Positions 8,218 to 15,845 of a stretch of 36,874 nt of DNA are shown one piece after another. The DNA lies in NCBI GenBank assembly GCA_944331815.1, contig CALVIQ010000066.1, positions 1 through 36,874 on the forward strand. The letters run 5' to 3'. The notes under the pieces are model-generated. The model had not been told where the DNA came from. It saw only the letters and a program-made list of their open reading frames with translations, and did no database searches. Within the stretch, counting starts at the first letter, position 1. Each line of letters opens with the position of its first letter. The translations under genes and the position numbers were made by a program. The DNA comes from an uncultured Bacilli bacterium (GTDB lineage Bacteria; Bacillota_I; Bacilli_A; RF39; UBA660).

Positions 8218-10068
8218 ATGAATAATATTGATTTAAAAAAAATTAAAAGTTTATTACAAAAAACAAAAAAATTAGCTATTCAAAAAGCTTTACCTTTCGT
8301 TTTAGCAACTGGGTTTGTAGTAGGAGCTGGGACATCTAAAGCAGAAGCTGCCAATGTTGAATTTCCAACAATTTCTATAAGTTATGATAATGATTTAGAA
8401 TATGCTAAAGAAAATAACTATAAATCAAGTTATGTGACTGATAGTCAAGCAGATAAATTAGAAAATGAAATGAAAAATATAGATATTTTATTTAATAATT
8501 TATATGATAAAATGGCTAATGGTGGCTTTGATGTTAAACATACTGGAAGTAAAGAAAATAGTATGGCAAGATTTTTAGCTTGTATTAATGAAATAAATAA
8601 TACTATTACTGAAATAAATATGACAACAGTTGAAAAACAAATAATAAATAAATATTTAGAAAGTAAAACTGCTGAATCTAAATTAGTATTTTATGATATA
8701 ACTAATATTTCTACTAAAGATTTAACAACTTTCGGAAACAAAAAAACATGTGTTTTTGCTAATTCTTTAGATCAAAAGAATTTATTTAATATTGGTATAT
8801 ATGAAATTAAAAATGATAATATTGTTAATTCAGAAATTATTACTATCGATGATTCAAAATTAACTAATACAAAATCATTAGTAATTATTCCAGAAATAAA
8901 TGTTGTATATAATGGATCTATTCCATCATTTAAAACAGTTTATACAACATCAATAATTTTAAAATCAGATTTGAAAATGTATAATCAAGCTATATCAGAT
9001 ATTGAAGTATTTTATTCTAAAATCGAAAAAGCTTTTAGTGAAGGAAATTATAAAAAGAAATCAAATCAAGATGCTGAAGATATTTATTTAACATTGTATG
9101 GAGATACTAATTTAGTAAGTCAAACAATTAATGATAAATATAAATCTTATACAAAATTAAGTGAATCTTTAAATAAATATTTAAAGTATAAACAAAATTT
9201 ATTAGCTTCTAAAGTATGTAGCCAAAATAGTATGAAATATTCTGATTTTGTTAAATATCAAATAAATAATAATCCAATTAGAGTTAGTGATGATAATGGG
9301 TTTGTTTATTATCAATTAAAAAATGAAATAATTCCTGTTATTGATAGAGGTTATTTAAAAACTACTGATTTAAAATCTAGTGTAAGTTATTTAACTAATG
9401 TGAAATTAAATGTTTATACAGGTATTAACATATATGTTGATGGAAAATTATATTCACCTGAACCATTAAATGGTGTTGTTGGGGAAGCATTTGTTTATAA
9501 TGGAACAACATATTTACCAGTAAGAGACATAACTCGTTTATATAACGCTGATATAAAGTGGGAAAATAATAGTGTTATTATTACAAAATCAACTAGTGAG
9601 GGTCAATATTATATAGATGAAAATGGAAATAAAGTTTATATTGATTATCCTGATTTTAAAGAATCTAATAAAGCACCAAGTTCTCAGTTAATGGTTAAAC
9701 AACTTTCTGGTGTTAAAGGAGCTAAAATATATTTTAATAATGTTTTATATACTCCACAAGCAGTTAATGGTATTCCAGCTGATGTTTATGTTATAAATGG
9801 AACGACATATTTACCAGTAAGAGATATAGCAAAAATGTTCAATACAGAAATCAAATGGGACTCAAAAACTAATAGTGTTATTTTAAATAGAAATGCTACA
9901 TTAACAGAAGATTCAGATTATTATTATGAAGATGAGTATGGAAATAAACATAATGTTTCAGAGGATGATATAGATTTTGGAAATAATATAATAAATAAAC
10001 CTTATTATATAGATGAAAATGGAAATAAAGTTTATATTGATGAAGATGATTATCAAAAAACAAGATAG
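8218..10068 (+). CDS. Secreted protein with two copper-amine-oxidase-N-like (stalk) domains
   Basis: 616 residues. A basic N-terminus and hydrophobic stretch ending ...TSKAEA-A (about residues 20-44) form a signal peptide. A long Lys/Asn-rich region with no recognised fold (about 45-390) follows. Then come two stalk domains of the Cu_amine_oxidN1 type, about 397-457 and 500-558, each with the hallmark GTTYLPVRDI. Both are followed by the same short motif YYIDENGNKVYID, the second at the very C-terminus. The stalk domain is common in exported Firmicutes proteins and is not an amine oxidase. Probably a cell-envelope protein; ligand unknown. It stands between pgsA and recA, where Bacillus has cinA. 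Confidence 0.8.
   Translation: MNNIDLKKIKSLLQKTKKLAIQKALPFVLATGFVVGAGTSKAEAANVEFPTISISYDNDLEYAKENNYKSSYVTDSQADKLENEMKNIDILFNNLYDKMANGGFDVKHTGSKENSMARFLACINEINNTITEINMTTVEKQIINKYLESKTAESKLVFYDITNISTKDLTTFGNKKTCVFANSLDQKNLFNIGIYEIKNDNIVNSEIITIDDSKLTNTKSLVIIPEINVVYNGSIPSFKTVYTTSIILKSDLKMYNQAISDIEVFYSKIEKAFSEGNYKKKSNQDAEDIYLTLYGDTNLVSQTINDKYKSYTKLSESLNKYLKYKQNLLASKVCSQNSMKYSDFVKYQINNNPIRVSDDNGFVYYQLKNEIIPVIDRGYLKTTDLKSSVSYLTNVKLNVYTGINIYVDGKLYSPEPLNGVVGEAFVYNGTTYLPVRDITRLYNADIKWENNSVIITKSTSEGQYYIDENGNKVYIDYPDFKESNKAPSSQLMVKQLSGVKGAKIYFNNVLYTPQAVNGIPADVYVINGTTYLPVRDIAKMFNTEIKWDSKTNSVILNRNATLTEDSDYYYEDEYGNKHNVSEDDIDFGNNIINKPYYIDENGNKVYIDEDDYQKTR
9607..9645 (+). repeat. 39-bp direct repeat, copy 1
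   Basis: Identical over 39 bases to 10003-10041, 396 bases apart. It encodes YYIDENGNKVYID after the first stalk domain. Identity at the DNA level, third codon positions included, suggests a recent duplication or gene conversion. Confidence 0.9.
10003..10041 (+). repeat. 39-bp direct repeat, copy 2
   Basis: Second copy of the repeat at 9607-9645, encoding the same motif close to the C-terminus of the protein. Confidence 0.9.
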
Positions 10069-10088
10069 TAAAACTATTTTGTTTTTTT
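10055..10088 (+). terminator. Terminator of the stalk-protein gene
   Basis: A 15-bp stem with one G-T pair (10055-10069 with 10073-10087) and an AAA loop, ending in a run of seven T. The left arm contains the stop codon TAG. Confidence 0.75.
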
Positions 10089-10121
10089 GTTAAAAAAAGC
10101 AAACAAATTTTCGTTTTCGCA

Positions 10122-10150
10122 TTGACAAATGATAAATTTTAGTTTATAAT
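10122..10150 (+). promoter_or_regulatory. Consensus sigma-A promoter for recA
   Basis: TTGACA (10122-10127), a 17-base spacer and TATAAT (10145-10150): an exact consensus promoter. I found no LexA box of the Gram-positive form CGAAC-N4-GTTCG around it. Confidence 0.85.
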
Positions 10151-10182
10151 TATTAATGTAGGAGTTAAAATTAGGAGGATTT

Positions 10183-11196
10183 ATGACAAAAAATAGTGAT
10201 AAAACATTAGATCAAGTTTTACAAGATATTGAAAAACAATTTGGTAAAGGATCTGTTATGAAATTAGGTTCTAATGAAGTTAGACAAATAGATGTTATAC
10301 CAAGTGGCTCAATAGCTTTAGATATGATATTAGGAATAGGTGGATATCCAAAGGGAAGAATAATTGAAATATATGGACCAGAATCAAGTGGTAAAACAAC
10401 TTTTGCTCTGCATGCTATAGCAGAAGCTCAAAAATTAGGTGGAAGAGTTGCTTTTATTGATGCTGAAAATTCATTAGACCCACAATATGCTCAAAAATTA
10501 GGTGTTAATATTGATGAATTATTATTATCTCAACCCGATAATGGAGAACAAGCATTAGAAATATGTGAAGCCTTAGTTAGAAGTGGTGCAATTAGTGTGA
10601 TTGTTATTGATTCAGTGGCAGCTTTAGTACCACAAGCTGAAATTGAAGGCGAAATGGGTGATTCACATGTGGGATTACAAGCAAGACTTATGAGTCAAGC
10701 ATTAAGAAAATTAGCTGGTGTTATAAATAAAACAAATACGATAGCTATATTTATTAATCAATTAAGAGAAAAAGTTGGTGTTATGTTTGGAAATCCTGAA
10801 GTGACGCCTGGTGGAAGAGCTTTAAAATTTTATTCTTCAATTAGATTAGAAATCAGAAGAGCAGAACAATTAAAACTAGGAACAGATATAGTGGGTAATA
10901 AAACTACAATTAAAGTAGTAAAAAATAAAATGGCACCACCTTTTAAATCTTGTACAGTTGACATAATGTATGGTGAAGGTGTATCACATGAAGGTGAATT
11001 AGTTGATTTAGCAAGTGATGCAAATATAATAGAAAAAAGTGGTGCTTGGTATTCTTATAATGGTGAAAAAATAGGTCAAGGAAAAGAAAATGTTAAAGAA
11101 TTATTGAAGAAAAATAAAGAATTAGCTAATGAAATAGAAGATAAAGTTAGAGTTCATTATGGATTAAAGAAAGAATCAAAAAAGAACATCGATTGA
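10183..11196 (+). CDS. recA: Recombinase RecA
   Basis: 337 residues. Forms the ATP-dependent filament on single-stranded DNA for homologous recombination and SOS co-protease activity. Walker [10 protein letters not shown] at 65-73, Walker B region [12 protein letters not shown], and the L1/L2 loop blocks [20 protein letters not shown] and [20 protein letters not shown] are all present. The C-terminal tail is short and basic (KKESKKNID) rather than acidic, somewhat shorter than usual. Strong AGGAGG Shine-Dalgarno. Transcribed alone from its own promoter and ended by a hairpin shared with the convergent HerA-like gene. Confidence 0.98.
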   Translation: MTKNSDKTLDQVLQDIEKQFGKGSVMKLGSNEVRQIDVIPSGSIALDMILGIGGYPKGRIIEIYGPESSGKTTFALHAIAEAQKLGGRVAFIDAENSLDPQYAQKLGVNIDELLLSQPDNGEQALEICEALVRSGAISVIVIDSVAALVPQAEIEGEMGDSHVGLQARLMSQALRKLAGVINKTNTIAIFINQLREKVGVMFGNPEVTPGGRALKFYSSIRLEIRRAEQLKLGTDIVGNKTTIKVVKNKMAPPFKSCTVDIMYGEGVSHEGELVDLASDANIIEKSGAWYSYNGEKIGQGKENVKELLKKNKELANEIEDKVRVHYGLKKESKKNID

Positions 11197-11205
11197 TGTT
11201 CTTTT
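11180..11205. terminator. Shared terminator of recA and the HerA-like gene
   Basis: 11-bp perfect stem (11180-11190 with 11195-11205), 4-base loop. The recA stop codon (11194-11196) lies in the hairpin, and the stop of the minus-strand gene (11204-11206) begins at its right edge. Confidence 0.8.
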
Positions 11206-12949
11206 ACCATGTTCCTAAAATATTACAGTTACTACTTTCTGGCATTGGATTAGGCATTTGCATTTTAACAATCATAGGTATTTTAAAAGCCCTACCAAAA
11301 GCCATACAAGTGCCTGGTTGTAAACTTTTTTGTTTTTCAATTATATCGATACTAATATTTGGTAACATTTTTTGAATATATTCTACATCTAATGGGTGAG
11401 TTATTTTAAATATTAAGAAATTGGCCATTTGTGATATAACTGTATCTGACAATTCAACAGGTCTTTGTGATATTAAATCTAAAATGAGACCATATTTTCT
11501 TCCTTCTTTAGCTACACGGTCAAATATGTTGTAACCTATTAAGAAAGTATCGTTATCTTTTTGAACATATCTATGAGCTTCCTCTAAGAAAATATGAAAT
11601 GGTATAGTAGCTCGATTGCTCATACCTTTAACATAATTAAATAATAATTTTGTATAAGCTTTAGTTACAAATTTAGCAAACCAATCTTCGACATCTTCTA
11701 GATTAAAATTAACAATTTGTGCCTTTCTATTATTTTTACTAACTAAACTAGCAATAAACTGATCTTTGGTCATAAATTGTGGAACAGCAAAATATCTTGA
11801 ATATTCACTAATTAAAATAGAATGTAATCTGACCTTTAATGCAATAGCACTACTATAAGCTTTTTCATTTCTTAATAATCCTTCAGATATTAAAGTAAAA
11901 TTTAATGCTTTTTCTAAATCTTCTAAAGTAAAAAAATTAATTTTTTCTTCTTCATATTGATCTAAACTTTCATCGATAAAACTAGAAACATATTCAGATA
12001 ATAAAACACTTTCTGAAAAATTATCTTGATCATTGATTAAAAAACATTCTCTAAATTTTCTCGTATATCCAACTCCTTGAACAACTGCTTCAGGATTAAA
12101 TTGTGGTGTTGAACATGAATTAAATATAGAAAAAACGTCATTTCTTTTACTACTAGCGCTTTGATTAGTATATAGAATGGTCATAATAGCTTTAGCTATT
12201 AAATGATTTTTATATTTTAAAGACATTTCATCACTAGAAGCAAAAATTCTAACTAATTTAATCATCCTTTCAATTATTGGCAATTGTGAATGATCATCAG
12301 CACTTAACAAAATAGCAAAGTCATCGTTATCTAATAACCAAAGTGGTATTTGTAAAGGTTGTCCATTTGTATCTTGCATATTAGTTGTATAATATTTAAA
12401 TTGATAATTAGAATCTATTGTATTAAAATTAGTAAATGCATTATGATATTCTCCATAAGCATCAAATATAAAGATGTTAGCTTTATATGGTTTAAAGTTA
12501 GGATTAGTAAATATATTTTGAAGTAATCTAGCAACTCCACAAGATTTACCAGAACCACTATTACCAAATATAGCCATGTGATTAGAAAATAAATCATTAA
12601 TATTAACCATTATTGGATAATTATCATATAAAGCACTAGTTCCTAACATAAAAGTTTCCTTACTATTTTCCCCAACTATTATTTTTAATTCTTGAGCATT
12701 AATCATTCTTACGTTAGCTTCCATAGTTGGCTTTCTTATGACACCACCAACAAATACATTATTAACAATTTCTCCTAAAAATCTAATTTTAATTAAATCC
12801 TTACTTATATCGTCAATTTCTCCTAAAACTTTTTTATTTGTATCTTCAAATATAACATGCATATTCATTAAACTAGTAGGTATTTTAACATTACTAGGTA
12901 CTTGAACATGAGCTATATTGTTACTTATATAAATAATTTTTCCTAACAT
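11204..12949 (-). CDS. HerA/DUF87-type ATPase (DNA translocase/helicase-like)
   Basis: 581 residues. An N-terminal beta-rich HerA-HAS-barrel-like part (about 1-100) precedes a RecA-fold hexameric ATPase core: Walker A GNSGSGKS at 129-136, Walker B HIFLEEAHRY at 452-461 and the downstream ISQRPVELS motif typical of the HerA/FtsK group. HerA proteins pump DNA and usually work with the nuclease NurA in end resection; no nurA-like gene is in the window. It stands alone between recA and the RNase Y gene, transcribed against recA. A repair role is inferred from family and position. Relatives also occur in defence systems, but no defence partner is adjacent. Start chosen at the ATG with AAGGG upstream. 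Confidence 0.85.
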   Translation of the reverse strand: MLGKIIYISNNIAHVQVPSNVKIPTSLMNMHVIFEDTNKKVLGEIDDISKDLIKIRFLGEIVNNVFVGGVIRKPTMEANVRMINAQELKIIVGENSKETFMLGTSALYDNYPIMVNINDLFSNHMAIFGNSGSGKSCGVARLLQNIFTNPNFKPYKANIFIFDAYGEYHNAFTNFNTIDSNYQFKYYTTNMQDTNGQPLQIPLWLLDNDDFAILLSADDHSQLPIIERMIKLVRIFASSDEMSLKYKNHLIAKAIMTILYTNQSASSKRNDVFSIFNSCSTPQFNPEAVVQGVGYTRKFRECFLINDQDNFSESVLLSEYVSSFIDESLDQYEEEKINFFTLEDLEKALNFTLISEGLLRNEKAYSSAIALKVRLHSILISEYSRYFAVPQFMTKDQFIASLVSKNNRKAQIVNFNLEDVEDWFAKFVTKAYTKLLFNYVKGMSNRATIPFHIFLEEAHRYVQKDNDTFLIGYNIFDRVAKEGRKYGLILDLISQRPVELSDTVISQMANFLIFKITHPLDVEYIQKMLPNISIDIIEKQKSLQPGTCMAFGRAFKIPMIVKMQMPNPMPESSNCNILGTW

Positions 12950-13014
12950 ATTTTATCAACCCTTCTTATTCTTCTATAATTATATAATATTTTTTTAAAA
13001 AAATCTACAATTTC

Positions 13015-13043
13015 TTGACTTATTGTTGTTAAAATTATAAAAT
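13015..13043 (+). promoter_or_regulatory. Promoter for the RNase Y gene
   Basis: TTGACT (13015-13020), 17 bases, TAAAAT (13038-13043), 45 bases before the start codon. Confidence 0.6.
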
Positions 13044-13087
13044 AATAATAGAGTGAATAGCTCTAATATAGAAAGTGGAGGTAATAT

Positions 13088-14641
13088 ATGAATGATATTA
13101 TACTCTCCATTTTATTAATAATGTTGGGACTTTTTGTCGGAATCATAATAATGATTGTACTAAATTATATAAAAAATAATTTATCAGGAAAGAAAGCTGA
13201 ATCAATAATTGATAAAGCAAATAAAGAAGCTGATAAAATAAAAAGAAATTATTTATTAGATGCTAAGGAAGAAGCACATAAAATAAAAATAGAAACTGAA
13301 AAAGAAATAAAAGAGAAAAAAAATGAAATAAAGGAATCTGAAGAAAGATTACTTTTAAGAGAAAGTAATATTGATAAAAGAGATCAAACATTACAAAATA
13401 GAGAACAAATGTTAGAAGAAAGAGAAAATAATTTAGTAAATAAACAAAGAGAAATTCAAAAAGAACAAGATAAAGTGGAGGATATTAAAAAACAACAAGT
13501 AGAATTACTAGAAAAAATAGCAGGTTATTCTAAAAATGAAGCAAGAGATTTAGTTCTAAAAAAAGTAGAAGAAATGATGAATTTAGAAATAGCTGCATAT
13601 ATTAAAGATAGAGAGGTAGAAGCAAAATTAGAAGTTGATAAAAAAGCAAAAAGTCTGTTAGTTTCTACTATGCAAAAGTATGCTGGTGATGTAGCTAGTG
13701 ATCAAACCGTTACAGTAGTTAGTTTACCAAATGATGATATGAAAGGTAGATTAATAGGTAGAGAAGGTAGAAATATTAGATCAATTGAGGCTGTTACTGG
13801 AGTTGATTTAATAATTGATGATACTCCTGAAGCAATTGTTTTATCAAGTTTTGATCCATATCGTAGAGAAATTGCTAGAGTTGCAATTGAAGCATTAATT
13901 AAAGATGGAAGAATTCATCCTGGTAGAATTGAAGAAATATATGATAAAACAGTTAAAGAAATGAAATTAAAATTATTAGAATATGGTGAAGAAGCATTAT
14001 TTGAACTAGGGATAACTAAAGTAGATCCAGAATTACAAGAATTATTAGGTAAATTACATTTTAGAACAAGTTTTGGCCAAAATGCTTTAAGACATTCTAT
14101 TGAAGTTGCTCATTTGGCTGGTATTATGGCTGGAGAATTAGGTGAAAATGTTGCCTTAGCTAAAAGAGCTGGATTATTACATGATATTGGTAAAGCAATC
14201 GATCATGAAGTAGAAGGTTCACATGTTGATTTAGGAGCATCATTAGCTAAAAAATATCAAGAAAATGATGTAGTTATTAATGCTATTGAATCACATCATG
14301 GTGATAAAGATGCTAATAATATAATTTCAGTTTTAGTAGCAATAGCAGATGCATTATCTGCATCACGTCCTGGTGCTAGAAATGATTCATTAGAAAATTA
14401 TGTTCAAAGATTACAAGAACTAGAAAGCATTGGTAATGAAATACCTGGTGTTGATAAATCATATGCAATGCAAGCAGGTAGAGAATTAAGAGTAATTGTT
14501 AAACCTGATAAAATAGATGATGCTGCAAGTTATAAAGTAGCTCGCGATATTAAAAATAAAATTGAAGAAACTTTACAATATCCTGGTACAATAAAAGTTA
14601 TTGTAATTAGAGAAACAAGAGCTCAAGAAGAAGCAAAATAG
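13088..14641 (+). CDS. rny: Ribonuclease Y
   Basis: 517 residues, full length. Membrane-anchored endoribonuclease that starts mRNA decay in many Firmicutes. Order of parts: transmembrane helix (about 4-26); long Lys/Glu coiled coil (about 35-160); KH domain with the GxxG-type loop IGREGR at 223-228; HD phosphohydrolase domain with His365-Asp366 in [12 protein letters not shown]; conserved [13 protein letters not shown] block near 415. Shine-Dalgarno GTGGAGG. Together with RNase J 4 kb away it supplies the two main RNA-decay enzymes of Bacilli. Confidence 0.97.
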   Translation: MNDIILSILLIMLGLFVGIIIMIVLNYIKNNLSGKKAESIIDKANKEADKIKRNYLLDAKEEAHKIKIETEKEIKEKKNEIKESEERLLLRESNIDKRDQTLQNREQMLEERENNLVNKQREIQKEQDKVEDIKKQQVELLEKIAGYSKNEARDLVLKKVEEMMNLEIAAYIKDREVEAKLEVDKKAKSLLVSTMQKYAGDVASDQTVTVVSLPNDDMKGRLIGREGRNIRSIEAVTGVDLIIDDTPEAIVLSSFDPYRREIARVAIEALIKDGRIHPGRIEEIYDKTVKEMKLKLLEYGEEALFELGITKVDPELQELLGKLHFRTSFGQNALRHSIEVAHLAGIMAGELGENVALAKRAGLLHDIGKAIDHEVEGSHVDLGASLAKKYQENDVVINAIESHHGDKDANNIISVLVAIADALSASRPGARNDSLENYVQRLQELESIGNEIPGVDKSYAMQAGRELRVIVKPDKIDDAASYKVARDIKNKIEETLQYPGTIKVIVIRETRAQEEAK

Positions 14642-14664
14642 TAGAAATTAATCTACTATTTTTT
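14635..14664. terminator. Shared terminator of rny and the Pro/Tyr-rich gene
   Basis: 11-bp perfect stem (14635-14645 with 14652-14662), 6-base loop, T run on the plus strand. It contains the rny stop codon and abuts the stop (14663-14665) of the convergent small gene. Confidence 0.8.
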
Positions 14665-14878
14665 ATCTATAATATGGTCCGTAATATGGATATGGAGGAT
14701 ATGGATATGGGTATGGTGGTCTATTGTATGGTGGACGCCAGAAATTAGGCGCTAGTGCAGCTCCAGTAACCCCTCCTAATAAAAATGGAAATGCAAATCC
14801 TCCAATAAATCTTTCCTCATTAGGATATTGAGAATTATTTTTATAGTTCATTGGTATATTTTGGTAATTTGGATACAT
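14663..14878 (-). CDS. Small Pro/Tyr-rich protein of unknown function
   Basis: 71 residues. A polar Asn/Tyr-rich start, a hydrophobic glycine-rich segment (about 25-45: GGFAFPFLLGGVTGAALAP) and a tail of repeated PYP units ending GPYYR. I do not recognise a named family. Such Tyr/Pro-rich small proteins occur in spore coats and at cell surfaces of Firmicutes, but no sporulation gene is adjacent. A strong AAGGAG Shine-Dalgarno 7 bases before the ATG supports it as real. At the DNA level the tail is a run of TATGG/GGATATGG units, likely grown by slippage. Confidence 0.65.
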   Translation of the reverse strand: MYPNYQNIPMNYKNNSQYPNEERFIGGFAFPFLLGGVTGAALAPNFWRPPYNRPPYPYPYPPYPYYGPYYR

Positions 14879-14956
14879 AACAAAACTCCTTTCAACTTAT
14901 ATTATGAAATAAAGAAAAAAAAGTGAAAAAATTCATATACTTAAATAGGTGAATTT

Positions 14957-15796
14957 ATGAATAAATTTTTTCAAATAATTGGTTTTTTAACTTTAATTTT
15001 ATTTACTTTATTTTATTCTAATCAAATAACTACTGTTATGAAAAAAAATGATGATTTACTAAAACAAATAGAAGAAATTCAAAGTCAATATAAGACAGAA
15101 CCTATTAATGCTATTATAGAAAATAATACTATAATTGCTGGAATTTCTGGAGTAGAAATAGATGTTAAAGAAAGCTACAAAAAAATGAAAAAAGTTAATT
15201 CTTTTAATGATAACTTGTTGGTTTATAAGAAAGTAAAACCTAATATAAGTGTTTTGGATTATTTTGATAAATATATAATTAAAGGAAACAAAAAAGCTGT
15301 TAGTTTTTTATTTTTAATAGAACAAAATTGTCAAATTGAAGAATTATTAAAAATATTAAATAAATATCAAATAAAAAGTACATTATATACTGATGGTAAT
15401 TGGTTTGAAAATAACAATGAACAAATAATAAAATTAATAGATGAAGGACATACAATAGGCAATTTGGGTTATAATTATGATTATTCAGTAAATGGTATAA
15501 ATTGGATGAATACCATTGTTACAAAAATTGGAAATCAAAAGTATACATATTGTTATGTTGAAGAAGAAAACAATAAAATTTTAGATATTTGTAGCAAATA
15601 TAATAGTTATACTATAAAGCCTAATATTGTTGTCAAAACAAACCCATTTATTACAATTCGTCAAAATTTAGAAGAAGGTAGTATTATTTCTTTAAAGGTA
15701 AATAACAATACATTAACTGAATTGCCATTAATAATTGAGTATATATTTTCAAAAGGATTAAATATTGTCAATTTAGAAGAATTGTTAGATGAATAA
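14957..15796 (+). CDS. Membrane-anchored, degenerate polysaccharide-deacetylase-like protein
   Basis: 279 residues. An N-terminal transmembrane helix (about 5-20) and a short coiled segment precede a region that follows the NodB-fold layout: KAVSFLFLIEQN near 113 (where active enzymes have TFDDG), LLKILNKYQIKSTLY near 130, IIKLIDEGHTIGNLGYN near 157 (where active enzymes have H-x3-H), and a C-terminal GSIISLKVN with SKGLNIVNLEELL. The first acidic pair and the metal-binding histidines are absent, so catalysis is unlikely. It may bind glycan or protein outside the cell. The fold call is mine from pattern only. Start preceded by AGGTGA. Confidence 0.55.
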   Translation: MNKFFQIIGFLTLILFTLFYSNQITTVMKKNDDLLKQIEEIQSQYKTEPINAIIENNTIIAGISGVEIDVKESYKKMKKVNSFNDNLLVYKKVKPNISVLDYFDKYIIKGNKKAVSFLFLIEQNCQIEELLKILNKYQIKSTLYTDGNWFENNNEQIIKLIDEGHTIGNLGYNYDYSVNGINWMNTIVTKIGNQKYTYCYVEEENNKILDICSKYNSYTIKPNIVVKTNPFITIRQNLEEGSIISLKVNNNTLTELPLIIEYIFSKGLNIVNLEELLDE

Positions 15797-15807
15797 TTCT
15801 TTTTTTG

Positions 15808-15816
15808 TGCTATAAT
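15808..15816 (+). promoter_or_regulatory. Extended -10 promoter for lon
   Basis: TG-C-TATAAT (15808-15816) is 29 bases before the lon start codon and has no good -35. I saw no CtsR or CIRCE operator near it. Confidence 0.6.
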
Positions 15817-15845
15817 AGTATTCAGTTTTAAAGGAAGTGAATTAC

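Noticed and set aside
8218..10068. Copper amine oxidase enzyme
   Set aside because: Only the N-terminal stalk-type domain occurs; no catalytic domain or topaquinone site.
9896..10102. His/Tyr/Leu-rich minus-strand frame over the end of the stalk-protein gene
   Set aside because: It is the antisense shadow of a low-complexity coding tail; no ribosome binding site.
10081..10150. LexA/SOS box upstream of recA
   Set aside because: GCAAAC...GTTTTCGC looks vaguely dyadic, but spacing and bases do not fit CGAAC-N4-GTTCG.
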